DNA of 64,000 nucleotides from Solibacillus isronensis (GTDB taxonomy: Bacteria; Bacillota; Bacilli; Bacillales_A; Planococcaceae). Positions 43,580 through 52,895 of the stretch are shown here, in pieces (the stretch's first letter is position 1; every line of letters begins with the position of its first letter). The stretch is taken from positions 1 through 64,000 of the forward strand of contig NZ_FVZN01000014.1 of assembly GCF_900168685.1 (NCBI RefSeq), written 5' to 3'. A program made the translations under genes and the position numbers. The notes under the pieces were generated by a model that was not told the origin of the DNA, made no database searches, and worked only from the letters and a program-made list of their open reading frames with translations.

Positions 43580-45940
43580 ATGAAAGCAGATTTTCTGAAC
43601 GAACAAAAGAGGTTAAATAGTGTTGTGAACGTAATAAATGATCAAACACTTCAACTGGAATCAGAAACGTTAAAGCTCCGAAATGAAGTAGTAAATACTC
43701 GTAAGCATTTTTGGGATGAAATCAAAGTGAATACGGATTCGTTTGATGACTTTTTGGAAACCGTTATTAATTTAAGACAAGAAGCGCAGGTATTAGCTGT
43801 TGGTGAAAGTACGCATCATCACGCATCCAAAAGATTAGCTGTCTTGCATCGGATGAAGTCGGTCCCTTATTTTGGGCGAATTGATTTTCTTGAAGAAGGT
43901 TTTTCAGAGCAGGAGAAAATTTATATTGGAATTTCATCTTTGATGGATTCAAGTGGTGAGGACTTCCTTATTTATGACTGGAGAGCACCGATTTCAAGTG
44001 TCTATTATGACTATGAACCTGGTCCCGCACAGTATACAACGCCTGGGGGCAAGGTTTACGGTGATCTCGAGAAAAAATGGCAATACGTTATTCGTGATGG
44101 GAAACTGCAATCTATGTTTGACACAAGTCTCACGATTGGTGATGAAATTTTACAGAAGGTGCTTGGAAAAGGCGCGGATAAGTATATGCAAAGCATCGTA
44201 GCAACGATTCAAAAGGATCAAAACCGTATTATTCGCCATGATCAAGGTCGTATGCTCATTGTGCACGGTGCAGCCGGAAGTGGTAAAACTTCTGCTGCAT
44301 TACAAAGAATCGCATTTCTATTGTATAAATACCGGGATCGCATTAAAGCCGACCAAATTATATTGTTTTCACCAAATGCTATGTTTAATAGCTATGTTTC
44401 CAACGTACTTCCGGAGCTTGGGGAAGAAAATATGCAGCAAGTTACATTTCAGGAATATTTGGATCACCGCTTAAGTAAAGATTTTCACTTAGAAAATCCA
44501 TTTCATCAATTGGAATATGTGCTTACTGCAGCAAATAACCCTTCATATAACGCAAGGATTAAAGGCATTCAATTTAAAGCATCCGTTAAATATGTTGAAG
44601 CGATTAAATTATACCGAGAAACTTTGGAAAAATCGGACCTGTTATTTAAGGATATAAAATTCAGAGGGAAAACAATCATATCAGCTCAGCAATTGTCAGA
44701 GAAGTTTTATGGAGAACATATTTCACTGAGTTTCCAAAGCAGACTTGAAAAACTGAAAGACTGGCTAATGAATAAAATTAAAGAAATAGAAAAAGTTCAA
44801 CGTTCTCAGCCATGGGTAGAGGAGGAAATTGAGCTACTAAGCGATGAGACATATCATAAAATTCACAAATATTTAGCGAAGAAAAATGGCTTTGAACGAG
44901 AAGAACAGGCAGATTATGAAATGGATCATGATGCGCTTATTCAAGTAGTCGTCCGCCTGAAACTGAAGGCAGTGAGAAAACAAATTCAAACACTCGACTT
45001 TATTAATTTAGAAGGCATTTATAAACAGCTTTTTACAGATCCATTATTAATGCAGCAGCAATTAAAAGTGGAAGTACCAGATGAGTGGGAAGCGATATGC
45101 GAAGACACACTTCAAATGATGGAAGCGGGGACGCTGTATTATGAAGACGCGACACCATTCCTATTTCTTCAGGAATTGATTCAAGGCTTTCAAACGAACC
45201 GTTCGATCAAGCACATTCTCATTGATGAAGCGCAGGATTATTCGCCGTTTCAATTTGAATTTTTGAAGCGTTTATTCCCTTCTGCCAAAATGACGGTGCT
45301 AGGTGACTTTAATCAGGCGATTTTTGCTCATGCAAGTGGAGTAGGAGATTTTCAAATGCTTAACCACCTCTATGGAGAAGAAGAGACGGAAGTTATCAAC
45401 ATGACACGAAGTTATCGTTCGACGAAGCCGATTATTGAATTTACACGGAGTCTCATTGCAAATGGAGAAAAAATCATTCCGTTTGAGCGTGCCGGTGAGC
45501 TGCCGGTATTAAACCAATTGGAAAATCATACACAATTGCACGAGCGCATTATGTCTAACATTTCGAAATTGCAAAGTGAAGGCTATGGCAGTATCGCAGT
45601 TATTTGTAAATCAGCAGAAGAAAGTAAGACAGCATTTGAGGCGTTATCTAAAATTGACGGAATTAAGCTTATAAAAAGTGGTACAGCGGAATTTGAGCAA
45701 GGAGTTGTAGTCATTCCTTCTTATTTAGCGAAGGGGATCGAATTTGAAGCGGTCATTATTTACGATGCATCTGAAAGCGTATATGGAGACGAAAGTTTAC
45801 GCAAAATTTTTTATACAGCCTGCACAAGAGCAATGCACGTGCTGCAATTGTACAGCGTAGGGAAACCAAGTCCTTTTATGCAAAAGGCTTTGGATGGAAA
45901 TTTTGTACAACTTGAGTTGAATTCAGAAAGCATTAGGTAA
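43580..45940 (+). CDS. HelD-like RNA polymerase recycling ATPase (second paralogue)
   Basis: UvrD-like ATPase of 786 residues, a longer paralogue of the HelD at 23807. The N-terminal coiled coil (about 1-85) is followed by YFGRIDF and DFLIYDWRAPISSVYYD, Walker A HGAAGSGKT at 229-237, Walker B ILIDEAQDYSPFQ, TVLGDFNQAIF and MTRSYRSTKPI. Walker A has AAGSGKT where the paralogue has PPGSGKT. GTG at 43571 opens the frame, but SD AAGGAG fits ATG 43580. HelD removes stalled polymerase and can protect against rifamycins; which role this copy has is unknown. Own terminator follows. Confidence 0.92.
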   Translation: MKADFLNEQKRLNSVVNVINDQTLQLESETLKLRNEVVNTRKHFWDEIKVNTDSFDDFLETVINLRQEAQVLAVGESTHHHASKRLAVLHRMKSVPYFGRIDFLEEGFSEQEKIYIGISSLMDSSGEDFLIYDWRAPISSVYYDYEPGPAQYTTPGGKVYGDLEKKWQYVIRDGKLQSMFDTSLTIGDEILQKVLGKGADKYMQSIVATIQKDQNRIIRHDQGRMLIVHGAAGSGKTSAALQRIAFLLYKYRDRIKADQIILFSPNAMFNSYVSNVLPELGEENMQQVTFQEYLDHRLSKDFHLENPFHQLEYVLTAANNPSYNARIKGIQFKASVKYVEAIKLYRETLEKSDLLFKDIKFRGKTIISAQQLSEKFYGEHISLSFQSRLEKLKDWLMNKIKEIEKVQRSQPWVEEEIELLSDETYHKIHKYLAKKNGFEREEQADYEMDHDALIQVVVRLKLKAVRKQIQTLDFINLEGIYKQLFTDPLLMQQQLKVEVPDEWEAICEDTLQMMEAGTLYYEDATPFLFLQELIQGFQTNRSIKHILIDEAQDYSPFQFEFLKRLFPSAKMTVLGDFNQAIFAHASGVGDFQMLNHLYGEEETEVINMTRSYRSTKPIIEFTRSLIANGEKIIPFERAGELPVLNQLENHTQLHERIMSNISKLQSEGYGSIAVICKSAEESKTAFEALSKIDGIKLIKSGTAEFEQGVVVIPSYLAKGIEFEAVIIYDASESVYGDESLRKIFYTACTRAMHVLQLYSVGKPSPFMQKALDGNFVQLELNSESIR

Positions 45941-45969
45941 ACACAGTTGTTTCATTAAAACTTAAAGTA

Positions 45970-46008
45970 AACGGAGTCCGGGAGTGTACCGGGCTCCGTT
46001 TTAATTTT
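45970..46008 (+). terminator. terminator after the second helD
   Basis: AACGGAGTCCGG pairs with CCGGGCTCCGTT (one G-U), followed by TTTTAATTTT. Confidence 0.85.
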
Positions 46009-46031
46009 GGGTCTAGAATCCATCTTACCTG

Positions 46032-46511
46032 TTATTTCTTAATAACCGGAATCCACATTTCCCCGTATAACTGACCGTTTTGTTGACCCATTATAACTGC
46101 TGCGTTTGGACCTCCTACATAGGCGTAATCTGTTGCTTCTTGTAACACTTGTCCGAAGGCGATCCCTGTAACAGTATTGGCCAGCTCTTCTGCGGTAGAA
46201 GCTTCACCTTTAACAACTACGTACTCTCCTTTAGGAAATTGGATGACTCTAGTTGCCTCCGGTAATGTTTCATCAGTCAGAACCCCGGCATAATGCATCA
46301 TCTTATTATTCACTGCTTCATTCACGATAAAAATATAGTCGTTTGTAGCTACAGCCTTTAATGCATCCAGTCTTCCATCCTCATTGACCGCATGCCAAAA
46401 ATCGGCCTTTTCTTTATTTATCCCCATATAGTCTGTGTAATCGCTCTTTAGTTCTGTTCCAAAACCTAAAACAACAAAGCTGTCCTTTTCTTCAATCATG
46501 TAATTTGCCAT
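46032..46511 (-). CDS. GyrI-like effector-binding domain protein
   Basis: Stand-alone small-molecule-binding protein of 159 residues of the GyrI-like/AraC effector-binding (SHV) fold. It starts EEKDSFVVLGFGTEL and has the repeat features FPKGEYVVVKGEA and NGQLYGEMWIPV typical of that fold. Such proteins bind cationic or toxic small molecules or hydrolyse cyclopropanoids. SD AAGAAGG. It is divergent from the WYL-type regulator at 46622, which may control it. Confidence 0.75.
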   Translation of the reverse strand: MANYMIEEKDSFVVLGFGTELKSDYTDYMGINKEKADFWHAVNEDGRLDALKAVATNDYIFIVNEAVNNKMMHYAGVLTDETLPEATRVIQFPKGEYVVVKGEASTAEELANTVTGIAFGQVLQEATDYAYVGGPNAAVIMGQQNGQLYGEMWIPVIKK

Positions 46512-46621
46512 AGTAAAAACCTTCTTTCAATTTTAGTTTAATCAAGATTTGTTTTTTTACTTGATAAGTTTATAATAGCCATAAATCATGTCAAAATATG
46601 ATACTGTTTTCGGAGGCGCCA

Positions 46622-47584
46622 ATGAAAAAAGTTGAACGAATTAATACAATCATGCGGTATATCAACAACCGTGCCCACTTTACCATTTCTGAAATTATGC
46701 AAGAGTTTAATATCTCGCGTTCAACGGCTCTACGAGATATCAGAGAAATTGAAGCTATCGGGATGCCGCTTGTCGCTGAAGTTGGAAGAGAAGGGGGTTA
46801 TAGTGTCTTACATAATTCTGTGCTCCCCGCTGTTCGCTTTACAGATAATGAGATTAAAGCTCTTTTTATTGCCTTTATGGCAACAAGAAATCAACAACTT
46901 CCATATTTAAAAAGTCGTCAGTCATTAGCAGAGAAGTTACTCGGTTTAATTTCAGAAAACCAGCAAGACGACCTTGTGCTGTTAAATCAAATATTGCTTT
47001 TTGAAGGAACGAACCCTCACAATCCGGAGTTGCTGGATTTATCCGATTTACCTGATCCTGTGATTGAAAAGCTTATACAAACACTTCTGATTGACCGCTA
47101 TTTAATTATTATAGTCAAAGAAGGGAAGTTAACAAAAATGTATTCAATTTATCTCTTGCACCTTCATCATGAAAAGGGGAACTGGCTGATAGAAGGCTTT
47201 GACGCAGGTGAGGAAAAGAATCGGATTTTTCCTGTATCAAATCTGATCGATGTAAAACCGGACGAGGGGAAAAATAGAATCAGTAAGAAAGAGATTTTAG
47301 AAAAGCTTAGTGAACGGAGTAAAGAGAATAACCTTGTACTTGAGCTTGGTCCAAAGGCAATCGCACAGTTCAAAAAATATCATCCTTTAAAACTTTCTAT
47401 TTCCTATACAAATCCTTACCAAACGACAGCCATTCTAGAAGCTGTTATCAATACTGAAAACGAGGAAGATATAGTAGAGATAACGAATTGGCTGCCATTT
47501 TTGGGAGCGGATATAACAATTAGAAAATTGCCGGGAGAAGTGCTAAAAGGGATACAAGAGAGCGTGTCTGTATATTGCCGTTGA
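46622..47584 (+). CDS. YafY/WYL-type transcriptional regulator
   Basis: Regulator of 320 residues. N-terminal HTH: KKVERINTIMRYINNRAHFTISEIMQEFNISRSTALRDIREIEAIGMPL in order (residues 2-50), then EGGYSVLHNSVLPAVRFTDNEIKALFIAF as in YafY proteins. The C-terminal part binds ligand, but the canonical WYL triad is not clear. The frame opens at 46598, but SD CGGAGG supports ATG 46622. It is divergent from the GyrI-like gene. Confidence 0.85.
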   Translation: MKKVERINTIMRYINNRAHFTISEIMQEFNISRSTALRDIREIEAIGMPLVAEVGREGGYSVLHNSVLPAVRFTDNEIKALFIAFMATRNQQLPYLKSRQSLAEKLLGLISENQQDDLVLLNQILLFEGTNPHNPELLDLSDLPDPVIEKLIQTLLIDRYLIIIVKEGKLTKMYSIYLLHLHHEKGNWLIEGFDAGEEKNRIFPVSNLIDVKPDEGKNRISKKEILEKLSERSKENNLVLELGPKAIAQFKKYHPLKLSISYTNPYQTTAILEAVINTENEEDIVEITNWLPFLGADITIRKLPGEVLKGIQESVSVYCR

Positions 47585-47615
47585 AAAACCCACTTAAACT
47601 GATAAGTGGGTTTTA
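47585..47615. terminator. terminator after the WYL regulator
   Basis: AAAACCCACTTA pairs with TAAGTGGGTTTTA; it serves the convergent genes on both sides. Confidence 0.8.
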
Positions 47616-47631
47616 TCATTGAAGACAAATT

Positions 47632-48447
47632 TCAATTCATATCTTTAACATATTGCTCCAAATCAGCGGGTGATTTTAGCTGATTCAGTTCTTTTACAGA
47701 CTCCGCATCCTCTGATTTATAAGAAAAATAAAATCGGGCAGCTCTATCATCCAAGTGTTCGAAGTTAAATTCATTATAGGGAAGTTTGCGTTCCTTTTTC
47801 GTCAGCTGTTTTTGCAGATTTTCATTAAAGAACACAATTTCAATGCTGAAATAATTTAAATTCTGCTCTTTAAAGTGCTGGATCATCTCATAGGCTTTCC
47901 CCAGCTGATCGTTTATATTATTGGATGATTCCAGAATAACATTGGCAAAGACAATATTTCCGATACCGTCAGCTTCCTTTTGCAAAATTTCTTCGTACGT
48001 GTCGGTATGGTCATATTGTGCTTCGATTTCATCGGGAAACGTCACATTTACCATATAGGAGTAATTTTCAACAGTTCCATAAAGTTCTTCATACAGCACC
48101 CCAAATTGCGTGTTCAGTTCATCACGCCAATGCATTTCCAAATACGTATCGTAAAGGGGTTCCATATCCTCACCAACCGAAACCGTAACTTCCAGATCAG
48201 GATTCTTCTTTGGATGAGCAATAATATGGTAGTCCCCGAAATCATCGCCCAATGGTTTGGAATAGGTTGATTCATCAATCACAAAGTCTTCGTTATATTT
48301 TTCTTCAAGAGAAGCTTCAGCGGCATTTTCCGCTTTGTAGCCTATAATCGGGTAGTAAAAATAGTCAAATGAAGCAAACGTGAGTATTAAAATAAAGAAC
48401 GCTGGAATTGCAAGTATCGCCAGTAACACAATTTTTATTATTCGCAT
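47632..48447 (-). CDS. hypothetical membrane-anchored protein
   Basis: Protein of 271 residues with a single N-terminal hydrophobic segment (about 4-28; VLLAILAIPAFFILILTFASF) and a soluble acidic domain facing outward. No family is recognised. The domain alternates strand-like and charged stretches (VTVSVGEDMEPLYDTYLEMHWRDE). SD TAGGAG. It lies 17 nt after the GNAT gene on the same strand, so the two are cotranscribed. Confidence 0.7.
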   Translation of the reverse strand: MRIIKIVLLAILAIPAFFILILTFASFDYFYYPIIGYKAENAAEASLEEKYNEDFVIDESTYSKPLGDDFGDYHIIAHPKKNPDLEVTVSVGEDMEPLYDTYLEMHWRDELNTQFGVLYEELYGTVENYSYMVNVTFPDEIEAQYDHTDTYEEILQKEADGIGNIVFANVILESSNNINDQLGKAYEMIQHFKEQNLNYFSIEIVFFNENLQKQLTKKERKLPYNEFNFEHLDDRAARFYFSYKSEDAESVKELNQLKSPADLEQYVKDMN

Positions 48448-48464
48448 CGCTATTTTCTCCTATC

Positions 48465-48908
48465 CTAATACGAATAGCGTGCTACTTGTTCACCTTCAAT
48501 AACAAGGCCGTCTATTTCCTGAAAGCCCATTTTTTCATAGATGCGCTTTGCATGCTCATTGTCAGGCTCATAGGAAAGGGTAATTGTTTGATGGTGAGGC
48601 TCTTTCATTGCTCGAATATCCTCTATAACGAGCCGAACCGCCTCCTTGCCATAACCTTTCCCCTGATGTTTTTGATCGATCATCATTCGGTAAATCCAGT
48701 GCTCATGGTCATCTTCATCAAGACCATAAAGCGTGAAACCGATCATTTCTTCACCATAGTAAATTCCTTTCGCATGGAAATTTTCCAGAAAGTTCAGCTG
48801 TGCCAGTGACACCGCATTCGAGGCGACAAACTTTACTTGATCCTCCCGTACTTTTAGCGAGATCGCTTTTATCCAATTGTCTTTTGTAATCGTTTTTAAA
48901 TGCAGCAT
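48465..48908 (-). CDS. GNAT-family N-acetyltransferase (spermidine type)
   Basis: Acetyltransferase of 147 residues. The acetyl-CoA loop is MMIDQKHQGKGYGKEAVRLVI (R/Q-x-x-G-x-G/A, residues about 75-95), and LSYEPDNEHAKRIYEKMGFQE is motif B. The start LHLKTITKDNWIKAISLKV resembles spermidine N-acetyltransferases (BltD/PaiA). The frame opens at 48959; SD GAGAGGG before ATG 48908 decided the start. The substrate is inferred. Confidence 0.88.
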   Translation of the reverse strand: MLHLKTITKDNWIKAISLKVREDQVKFVASNAVSLAQLNFLENFHAKGIYYGEEMIGFTLYGLDEDDHEHWIYRMMIDQKHQGKGYGKEAVRLVIEDIRAMKEPHHQTITLSYEPDNEHAKRIYEKMGFQEIDGLVIEGEQVARYSY

Positions 48909-49015
48909 TTTTTTCCCTCTCTCATGTAAAGTGAAGTGTTGTGCATTACGCACTAACAATTAATACCATAAAAGGGATTGGATTTAAATATTACATTTTA
49001 CCGCATTCCATCAAA

Positions 49016-49477
49016 TTAAAAGGAAGTGGAATAACTGCTGAAAGTCCCAAAAATCTCTTGTGTGTTTAGCTGGGGGTATGTGGATATAAAGTTTACAATG
49101 ATTAATCCAATGTCCAAAGCTGGATAGACATCGAATATAAAGCGGTCACCATAACGGATCGCCGTCAATGCAAGCGGCAATTCGCGCCGGAATACTTCAT
49201 ACCGCCGCATAGCTGTATTAAAATCCTGACCTTCTTTGTTAACCATTACATAGGCGTTGTAACATATATAGTACCCATTCGTTTTCCATTCGCCAATTAC
49301 TTCATCTCTCATATTCTTATTCACTTTGTCCCACGCAAACTGTGTTCCAATTGTTAAAAATAATTCTCCGGTGTCATCAGAATGGGTGAGTGTATGGTGT
49401 CTTGAAATAACAGGTTCTGTTGCGGTAACAACATCCCTGTATTCAACGGACAGCCTTTCGGGATTAAATTTGTTCAT
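49016..49477 (-). CDS. stay-green family protein
   Basis: Protein of 153 residues of the stay-green family, whose plant members remove magnesium from chlorophyll a. The bacterial blocks are clear: FNPERLSVEYRDVVTATEP, YTLTHSDxTGELFL-like (HTLTHSDDTGELFLTIG), MRDEVIGEW and RRELPLALTAIRYGD. Bacilli lack chlorophyll, so the natural role is unknown. The frame opens at 49513; SD TTGGAG 7 nt before ATG 49477 and the family length support the shorter form. Neighbours do not explain it. Confidence 0.85.
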   Translation of the reverse strand: MNKFNPERLSVEYRDVVTATEPVISRHHTLTHSDDTGELFLTIGTQFAWDKVNKNMRDEVIGEWKTNGYYICYNAYVMVNKEGQDFNTAMRRYEVFRRELPLALTAIRYGDRFIFDVYPALDIGLIIVNFISTYPQLNTQEIFGTFSSYSTSF

Positions 49478-49647
49478 GTCATTGCTCCAATCTTTTTCTT
49501 TATTCATATGCATTCTTTTTATTGGGGGTGAAGGGGGCGTGACTATGAGTAATTAACGTTTCATCCAAGTATTTCAAATGTCTATATTGCGAAAAATCAT
49601 GAACATATACTAGGTTAGAGGTCAAACTTAGTAGGGAGGTGAATGAT

Positions 49648-50013
49648 ATGCCATTTTTTGGGCAAAATTCTAGGGCGGGGATGTTTCCGCCAAATGGACA
49701 ACAATTTGGTCCTCCACCGCAAATGGGCAGACAGCAGATGGGAATGCCTCGATCCAATGAATTTGCAAGACCGAGGGAAGCCTTTTATCCCCCATATCCG
49801 GTTAATCCTAGACAGGGGCAACAGCAGTTTAATCCTTATCCACAACAGCAGCAACAGCAGTTCAACCCTTTTCCACAACAGCAACAACAGCAAGGATCTC
49901 GCTTTAGCGGTCTATCGGATAATTTAAATACAGTGATGGGCCATGTAGGGACATTAACGAATGGAATTAATACAATGAGACAAGTAGGCGCAATGCTGAA
50001 TCTCTTCAGATAA
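49648..50013 (+). CDS. Gln/Pro-rich YppG-like protein
   Basis: Low-complexity protein of 121 residues. The middle is built of FNPYPQQQQQQ-FNPFPQQQQQQ repeats and MPPNGQQFGPPPQMGRQQMG stretches. The C-terminus (LNTVMGHVGTLTNGINTMRQVGAMLNLF) is a conserved-looking helical tail as in YppG/coat-associated proteins of Bacillales. A link with the spore surface is plausible but inferred. GTG at 49639 opens the frame; SD AGGGAGGTG fits ATG 49648. Confidence 0.75.
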   Translation: MPFFGQNSRAGMFPPNGQQFGPPPQMGRQQMGMPRSNEFARPREAFYPPYPVNPRQGQQQFNPYPQQQQQQFNPFPQQQQQQGSRFSGLSDNLNTVMGHVGTLTNGINTMRQVGAMLNLFR

Positions 50014-50043
50014 TTAAATATAAAACTCGAAATATCAATTTAG

Positions 50044-50077
50044 CCTATCAATAGAAAATTATTGATAAGCTTTTTTG
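50044..50077 (+). terminator. terminator after the YppG-like gene
   Basis: CTATCAATA pairs with TATTGATAAG-side sequence, followed by T6. Confidence 0.8.
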
Positions 50078-50087
50078 TTTCTGTAAA

Positions 50088-50132
50088 TAAAAAGACGCTA
50101 ACCAACGGCTGTTTGCACAGTTGATTAGCATC
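50088..50132 (-). terminator. terminator after the EamA gene
   Basis: On the minus strand GATGCTAATCAACTGT pairs imperfectly with ACAGCCGTTGGTTAGCGTC, followed by TTTTTATTT. Confidence 0.8.
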
Positions 50133-50146
50133 CTAATTAATTTTTA

Positions 50147-51067
50147 TTATGCTGATGAAGAATTGTTCTCTTTGTACGTTTTTCTCATCCGAATGATGTT
50201 CGGGCCGATTTCATTTAATACAATCGCTATGAGGATCAGCACAATTCCGATCCATTGCAAAGGTGTGACCGTTTCGGCCAAAATAATGCTCGCCGATAAA
50301 ATCGCGACAGGCAGTTCAACAGAAGTTAATATATTCGCCAAACCTCCTGAAATGAGTGGTGCACCGACTGCATAAAACAGTGGCGGCAATACTGCTCCAA
50401 ACAATGAAACCCCAGCAGCACTCGTCACCAAGTTTCCTTCAAGGGGAAATACAGCAGGGATGTCCTTCATAAATAGGATAAATACTAAAATCGTTGAACC
50501 TGTCACCATTAAAGCGGTACGGGTTAATGGATTGACATCAACGGCGACTTTCCCGCTGAAAAAGATAAAGGCAGCATATGTAAAGGCAGATAATATGCCC
50601 ATAACAAACCCTTTAATCGGAAGGCCTTGCATATCGCCAGTTAAAATATTCGATGCAAAAAATACACCGACAAGAATAAGCACAATTGCAAATATAGTAA
50701 TCGGCGCGGGCTTAATTTTATTGAAAACCCATTCGAACAGAATGCCGATCCAAATGAACTGGAACATTAAAATGATGGCCAGTGAAGCAGGTAAATACTG
50801 CATCGCACCATAATAAAAAATACTTGTTAAACCGATAAAACATCCGGTAATCATAATTGGAAGGATGTTCTTTTTAGTCAGCCCCTTCAACCCGCCCCCT
50901 TTTAGGAAAGTGATCGACCATAACAGCAGAAAGGAAATGACCATTTGGACAAGATTGATTTGCCCAAGTGAGTAACCGTGCCCAAACCCTAATTTAGCGA
51001 ACACAGGTGTAAAACCAAAGCATCCTGCACCTAGCAGTACAAAGAATACTCCTTTATTTATCTTCAT
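50147..51067 (-). CDS. EamA/DMT-family transporter
   Basis: Drug/metabolite transporter of 306 residues with ten helices in two EamA repeats (about 5-140, 150-290). LGAGCFGFTPVFAKLGFGHGYSLGQINLVQMVISF starts the first and SVELPVAILSASIILAETVTPLQWIGIVLILIAIVL ends the second. It exports a metabolite or drug; the substrate is unknown. SD GGAGG. It is preceded by an empty 160-bp spacer and has its own terminator. Confidence 0.9.
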   Translation of the reverse strand: MKINKGVFFVLLGAGCFGFTPVFAKLGFGHGYSLGQINLVQMVISFLLLWSITFLKGGGLKGLTKKNILPIMITGCFIGLTSIFYYGAMQYLPASLAIILMFQFIWIGILFEWVFNKIKPAPITIFAIVLILVGVFFASNILTGDMQGLPIKGFVMGILSAFTYAAFIFFSGKVAVDVNPLTRTALMVTGSTILVFILFMKDIPAVFPLEGNLVTSAAGVSLFGAVLPPLFYAVGAPLISGGLANILTSVELPVAILSASIILAETVTPLQWIGIVLILIAIVLNEIGPNIIRMRKTYKENNSSSA

Positions 51068-51185
51068 ATCTATAAACCTCCGATAATGCTTGAGAATAAC
51101 GATTTTATATTAACATATATAACTTGCAGTGGCAGGGGTGACGGGTTATGAAGGAGCTAAAAAAAATTTTGTATTTGAAATGGGG

Positions 51186-51218
51186 AAAAACCAAAAGAAT
51201 GGGATCTTTTGGTTTTTC
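51186..51218. terminator. terminator after the SDR gene
   Basis: AAAAACCAAAAGA pairs with TCTTTTGGTTTTT around TGGGA; the T run serves the minus strand. Confidence 0.85.
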
Positions 51219-51230
51219 TTTTCTTTAAAT

Positions 51231-52001
51231 TTAAACATTGTATAATGCGCCATCTATCGTGAAAGAAGAAGAACTTACATATGAAGCTTCATCAGAAAGT
51301 AAGAAAGCAATAACATTTGCTACTTCTTCCGGTTCACCATAGCGTTTCATCGGTACAGCATCATTGTATGCTGCTTGAGCTGCCTCTGCAGCGCCCGGCG
51401 CAACATTTGCTTCAATTTTACGCATCATTTGTGTATTGATCACACCTGGATTTACCGTATTTACACGAACATTATACGCTGCTGCTTCTAAAGCGGCCAC
51501 CTTATTAAGACCCATTACTGCATGTTTAGATGAATTATATAGTGCCATACTTGGAGAACCGATTAAGCCGGCTACTGATGAAGTATTGACAATAGAACCG
51601 GATTTTTGTTCTTTCATTACCGGCAGTACATATTTTAGGCCGAAAAGAACACCTTTTACATTAATGCCATATACAAAGTCGAATTCTTTTTCTGTAATTT
51701 CTTCAAGAGGTTTTGCCGGGCCTTCAACACCTGCGTTATTTACAAAGCCGTCGATTCGGCTGAATTTCGAGATTGTTTGATCTACATAGTTTTTTACATT
51801 GTCTTCTTTTGACACATCAGCTTTTACAATTAAGCTGTTTTCATCTGTAAGTGAAAGTTCTGTTTGAACAGCTTTAATCGCATCTTCGTTTAGATCGACC
51901 AATACAACTTTTGCTTTTTCATTAACCAGTTTTCTTACAATCTCTTTACCGATACCTCCTGCAGCACCTGTGACAATAATAATTTTGTTTTCAAATTTCA
52001 T
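51231..52001 (-). CDS. short-chain dehydrogenase/reductase
   Basis: Classical SDR of 256 residues. Cofactor motif TGAAGGIGKE (residues about 10-19), NNAG in VNNAGVEGPAKP, catalytic Ser-Tyr-Lys in SSVAGLIGS and YNSSKHAVMGL, and NPGVINTQMM. It reduces or oxidises a hydroxy/keto compound with NAD(P). The frame opens at 52085; the AGGAG before ATG 52001 gave the start (an ATG 9 nt earlier is possible). It is divergent from the nitroreductase at 52196, which suggests shared control. Confidence 0.9.
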   Translation of the reverse strand: MKFENKIIIVTGAAGGIGKEIVRKLVNEKAKVVLVDLNEDAIKAVQTELSLTDENSLIVKADVSKEDNVKNYVDQTISKFSRIDGFVNNAGVEGPAKPLEEITEKEFDFVYGINVKGVLFGLKYVLPVMKEQKSGSIVNTSSVAGLIGSPSMALYNSSKHAVMGLNKVAALEAAAYNVRVNTVNPGVINTQMMRKIEANVAPGAAEAAQAAYNDAVPMKRYGEPEEVANVIAFLLSDEASYVSSSSFTIDGALYNV

Positions 52002-52195
52002 ATTCTGCATCTCCTGTTTCTTTAAAATAATTTTATAACTTATTGAATTCCCTATAGAAAGTATGGACTTTCTATTATTTCTCAATCGACTAAAAGAAAT
52101 GAAATTATTGACAACTAAATTTATAATATGGTAAATTTATCTCGAAATAAAGATACTTTAATTTGAAATAAATTACAAGGAAGAGGTAACACAAT

Positions 52196-52828
52196 ATGAA
52201 CTTTGAAGAATTAGTAAAGTCTCGCCATTCCGCTACAAACTTTATTGAAAATGAACAAATGACAGAAGAGGATTTTAAAAATATATTTGAGCTGACAAAG
52301 CTGGCTCCAAGTGCATACAACTTGCAGTTTACGAACTACTTGGTTATTACAGATCTGGAGAAGAAGGAAAGAGTAAAAGAATTAAGCTACAACCAATATA
52401 AGATACATACAGCGAGCGGTGTTGTTATTGTTATGGGTAATAAAAACAGCATTGAAATGCCGGAAGTTGAAAAAATCTACAGTCCATTAAAAATGCTGAA
52501 GATGATGGATGAAGTCGAATACGACATGACGATGGAATTAATTAAAGGGTATAGTGACGGGTTAAAAGACAATCCGCACGAATTAAATTTAGAACTGATG
52601 CGAAATGCAGGTATTCATGCCATGCTCTTTATGATGAGTGCCAAGCATTACGGGTTTGATACATGTCCGATGCATGTCCATAATGTTGAGGAATTACGAA
52701 AAGAGTTCAATATACCAGATCATTTAGAACCGGTTATGATGATTACGATTGGGAAAAGCGTAGAGAAAGTGCGAGCACGAGGCTACCGGAAACCAGTCGG
52801 TGAATTTGTGAATTTCAATGGGTATTAA
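52196..52828 (+). CDS. nitroreductase family protein
   Basis: FMN-dependent NAD(P)H reductase of 210 residues. RHSATNFIENEQMTEEDFKNIFELTKLAPSAYNLQ in order is the FMN-binding start, and GIHAMLFMMSAKHYGFDTCPMHV the middle block; the C-terminal RARGYRKPVGEFV closes it. It may act on quinones, nitro compounds or thiol-sensitive electrophiles. SD AAGGAAGAGG. The divergent SDR lies 194 bp away. Confidence 0.92.
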   Translation: MNFEELVKSRHSATNFIENEQMTEEDFKNIFELTKLAPSAYNLQFTNYLVITDLEKKERVKELSYNQYKIHTASGVVIVMGNKNSIEMPEVEKIYSPLKMLKMMDEVEYDMTMELIKGYSDGLKDNPHELNLELMRNAGIHAMLFMMSAKHYGFDTCPMHVHNVEELRKEFNIPDHLEPVMMITIGKSVEKVRARGYRKPVGEFVNFNGY

Positions 52829-52839
52829 CCAATAAAATT

Positions 52840-52886
52840 TAGGCGACTGAGCATCCGATAAGGGATATTCAATCGCCTATTATATT
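52840..52886. terminator. bidirectional terminator
   Basis: TAGGCGACTGA pairs with TCAATCGCCTA (one mismatch), with a T-rich tail on the plus strand and A-rich sequence before it. Confidence 0.75.
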
Positions 52887-52895
52887 TTCCGGTAT

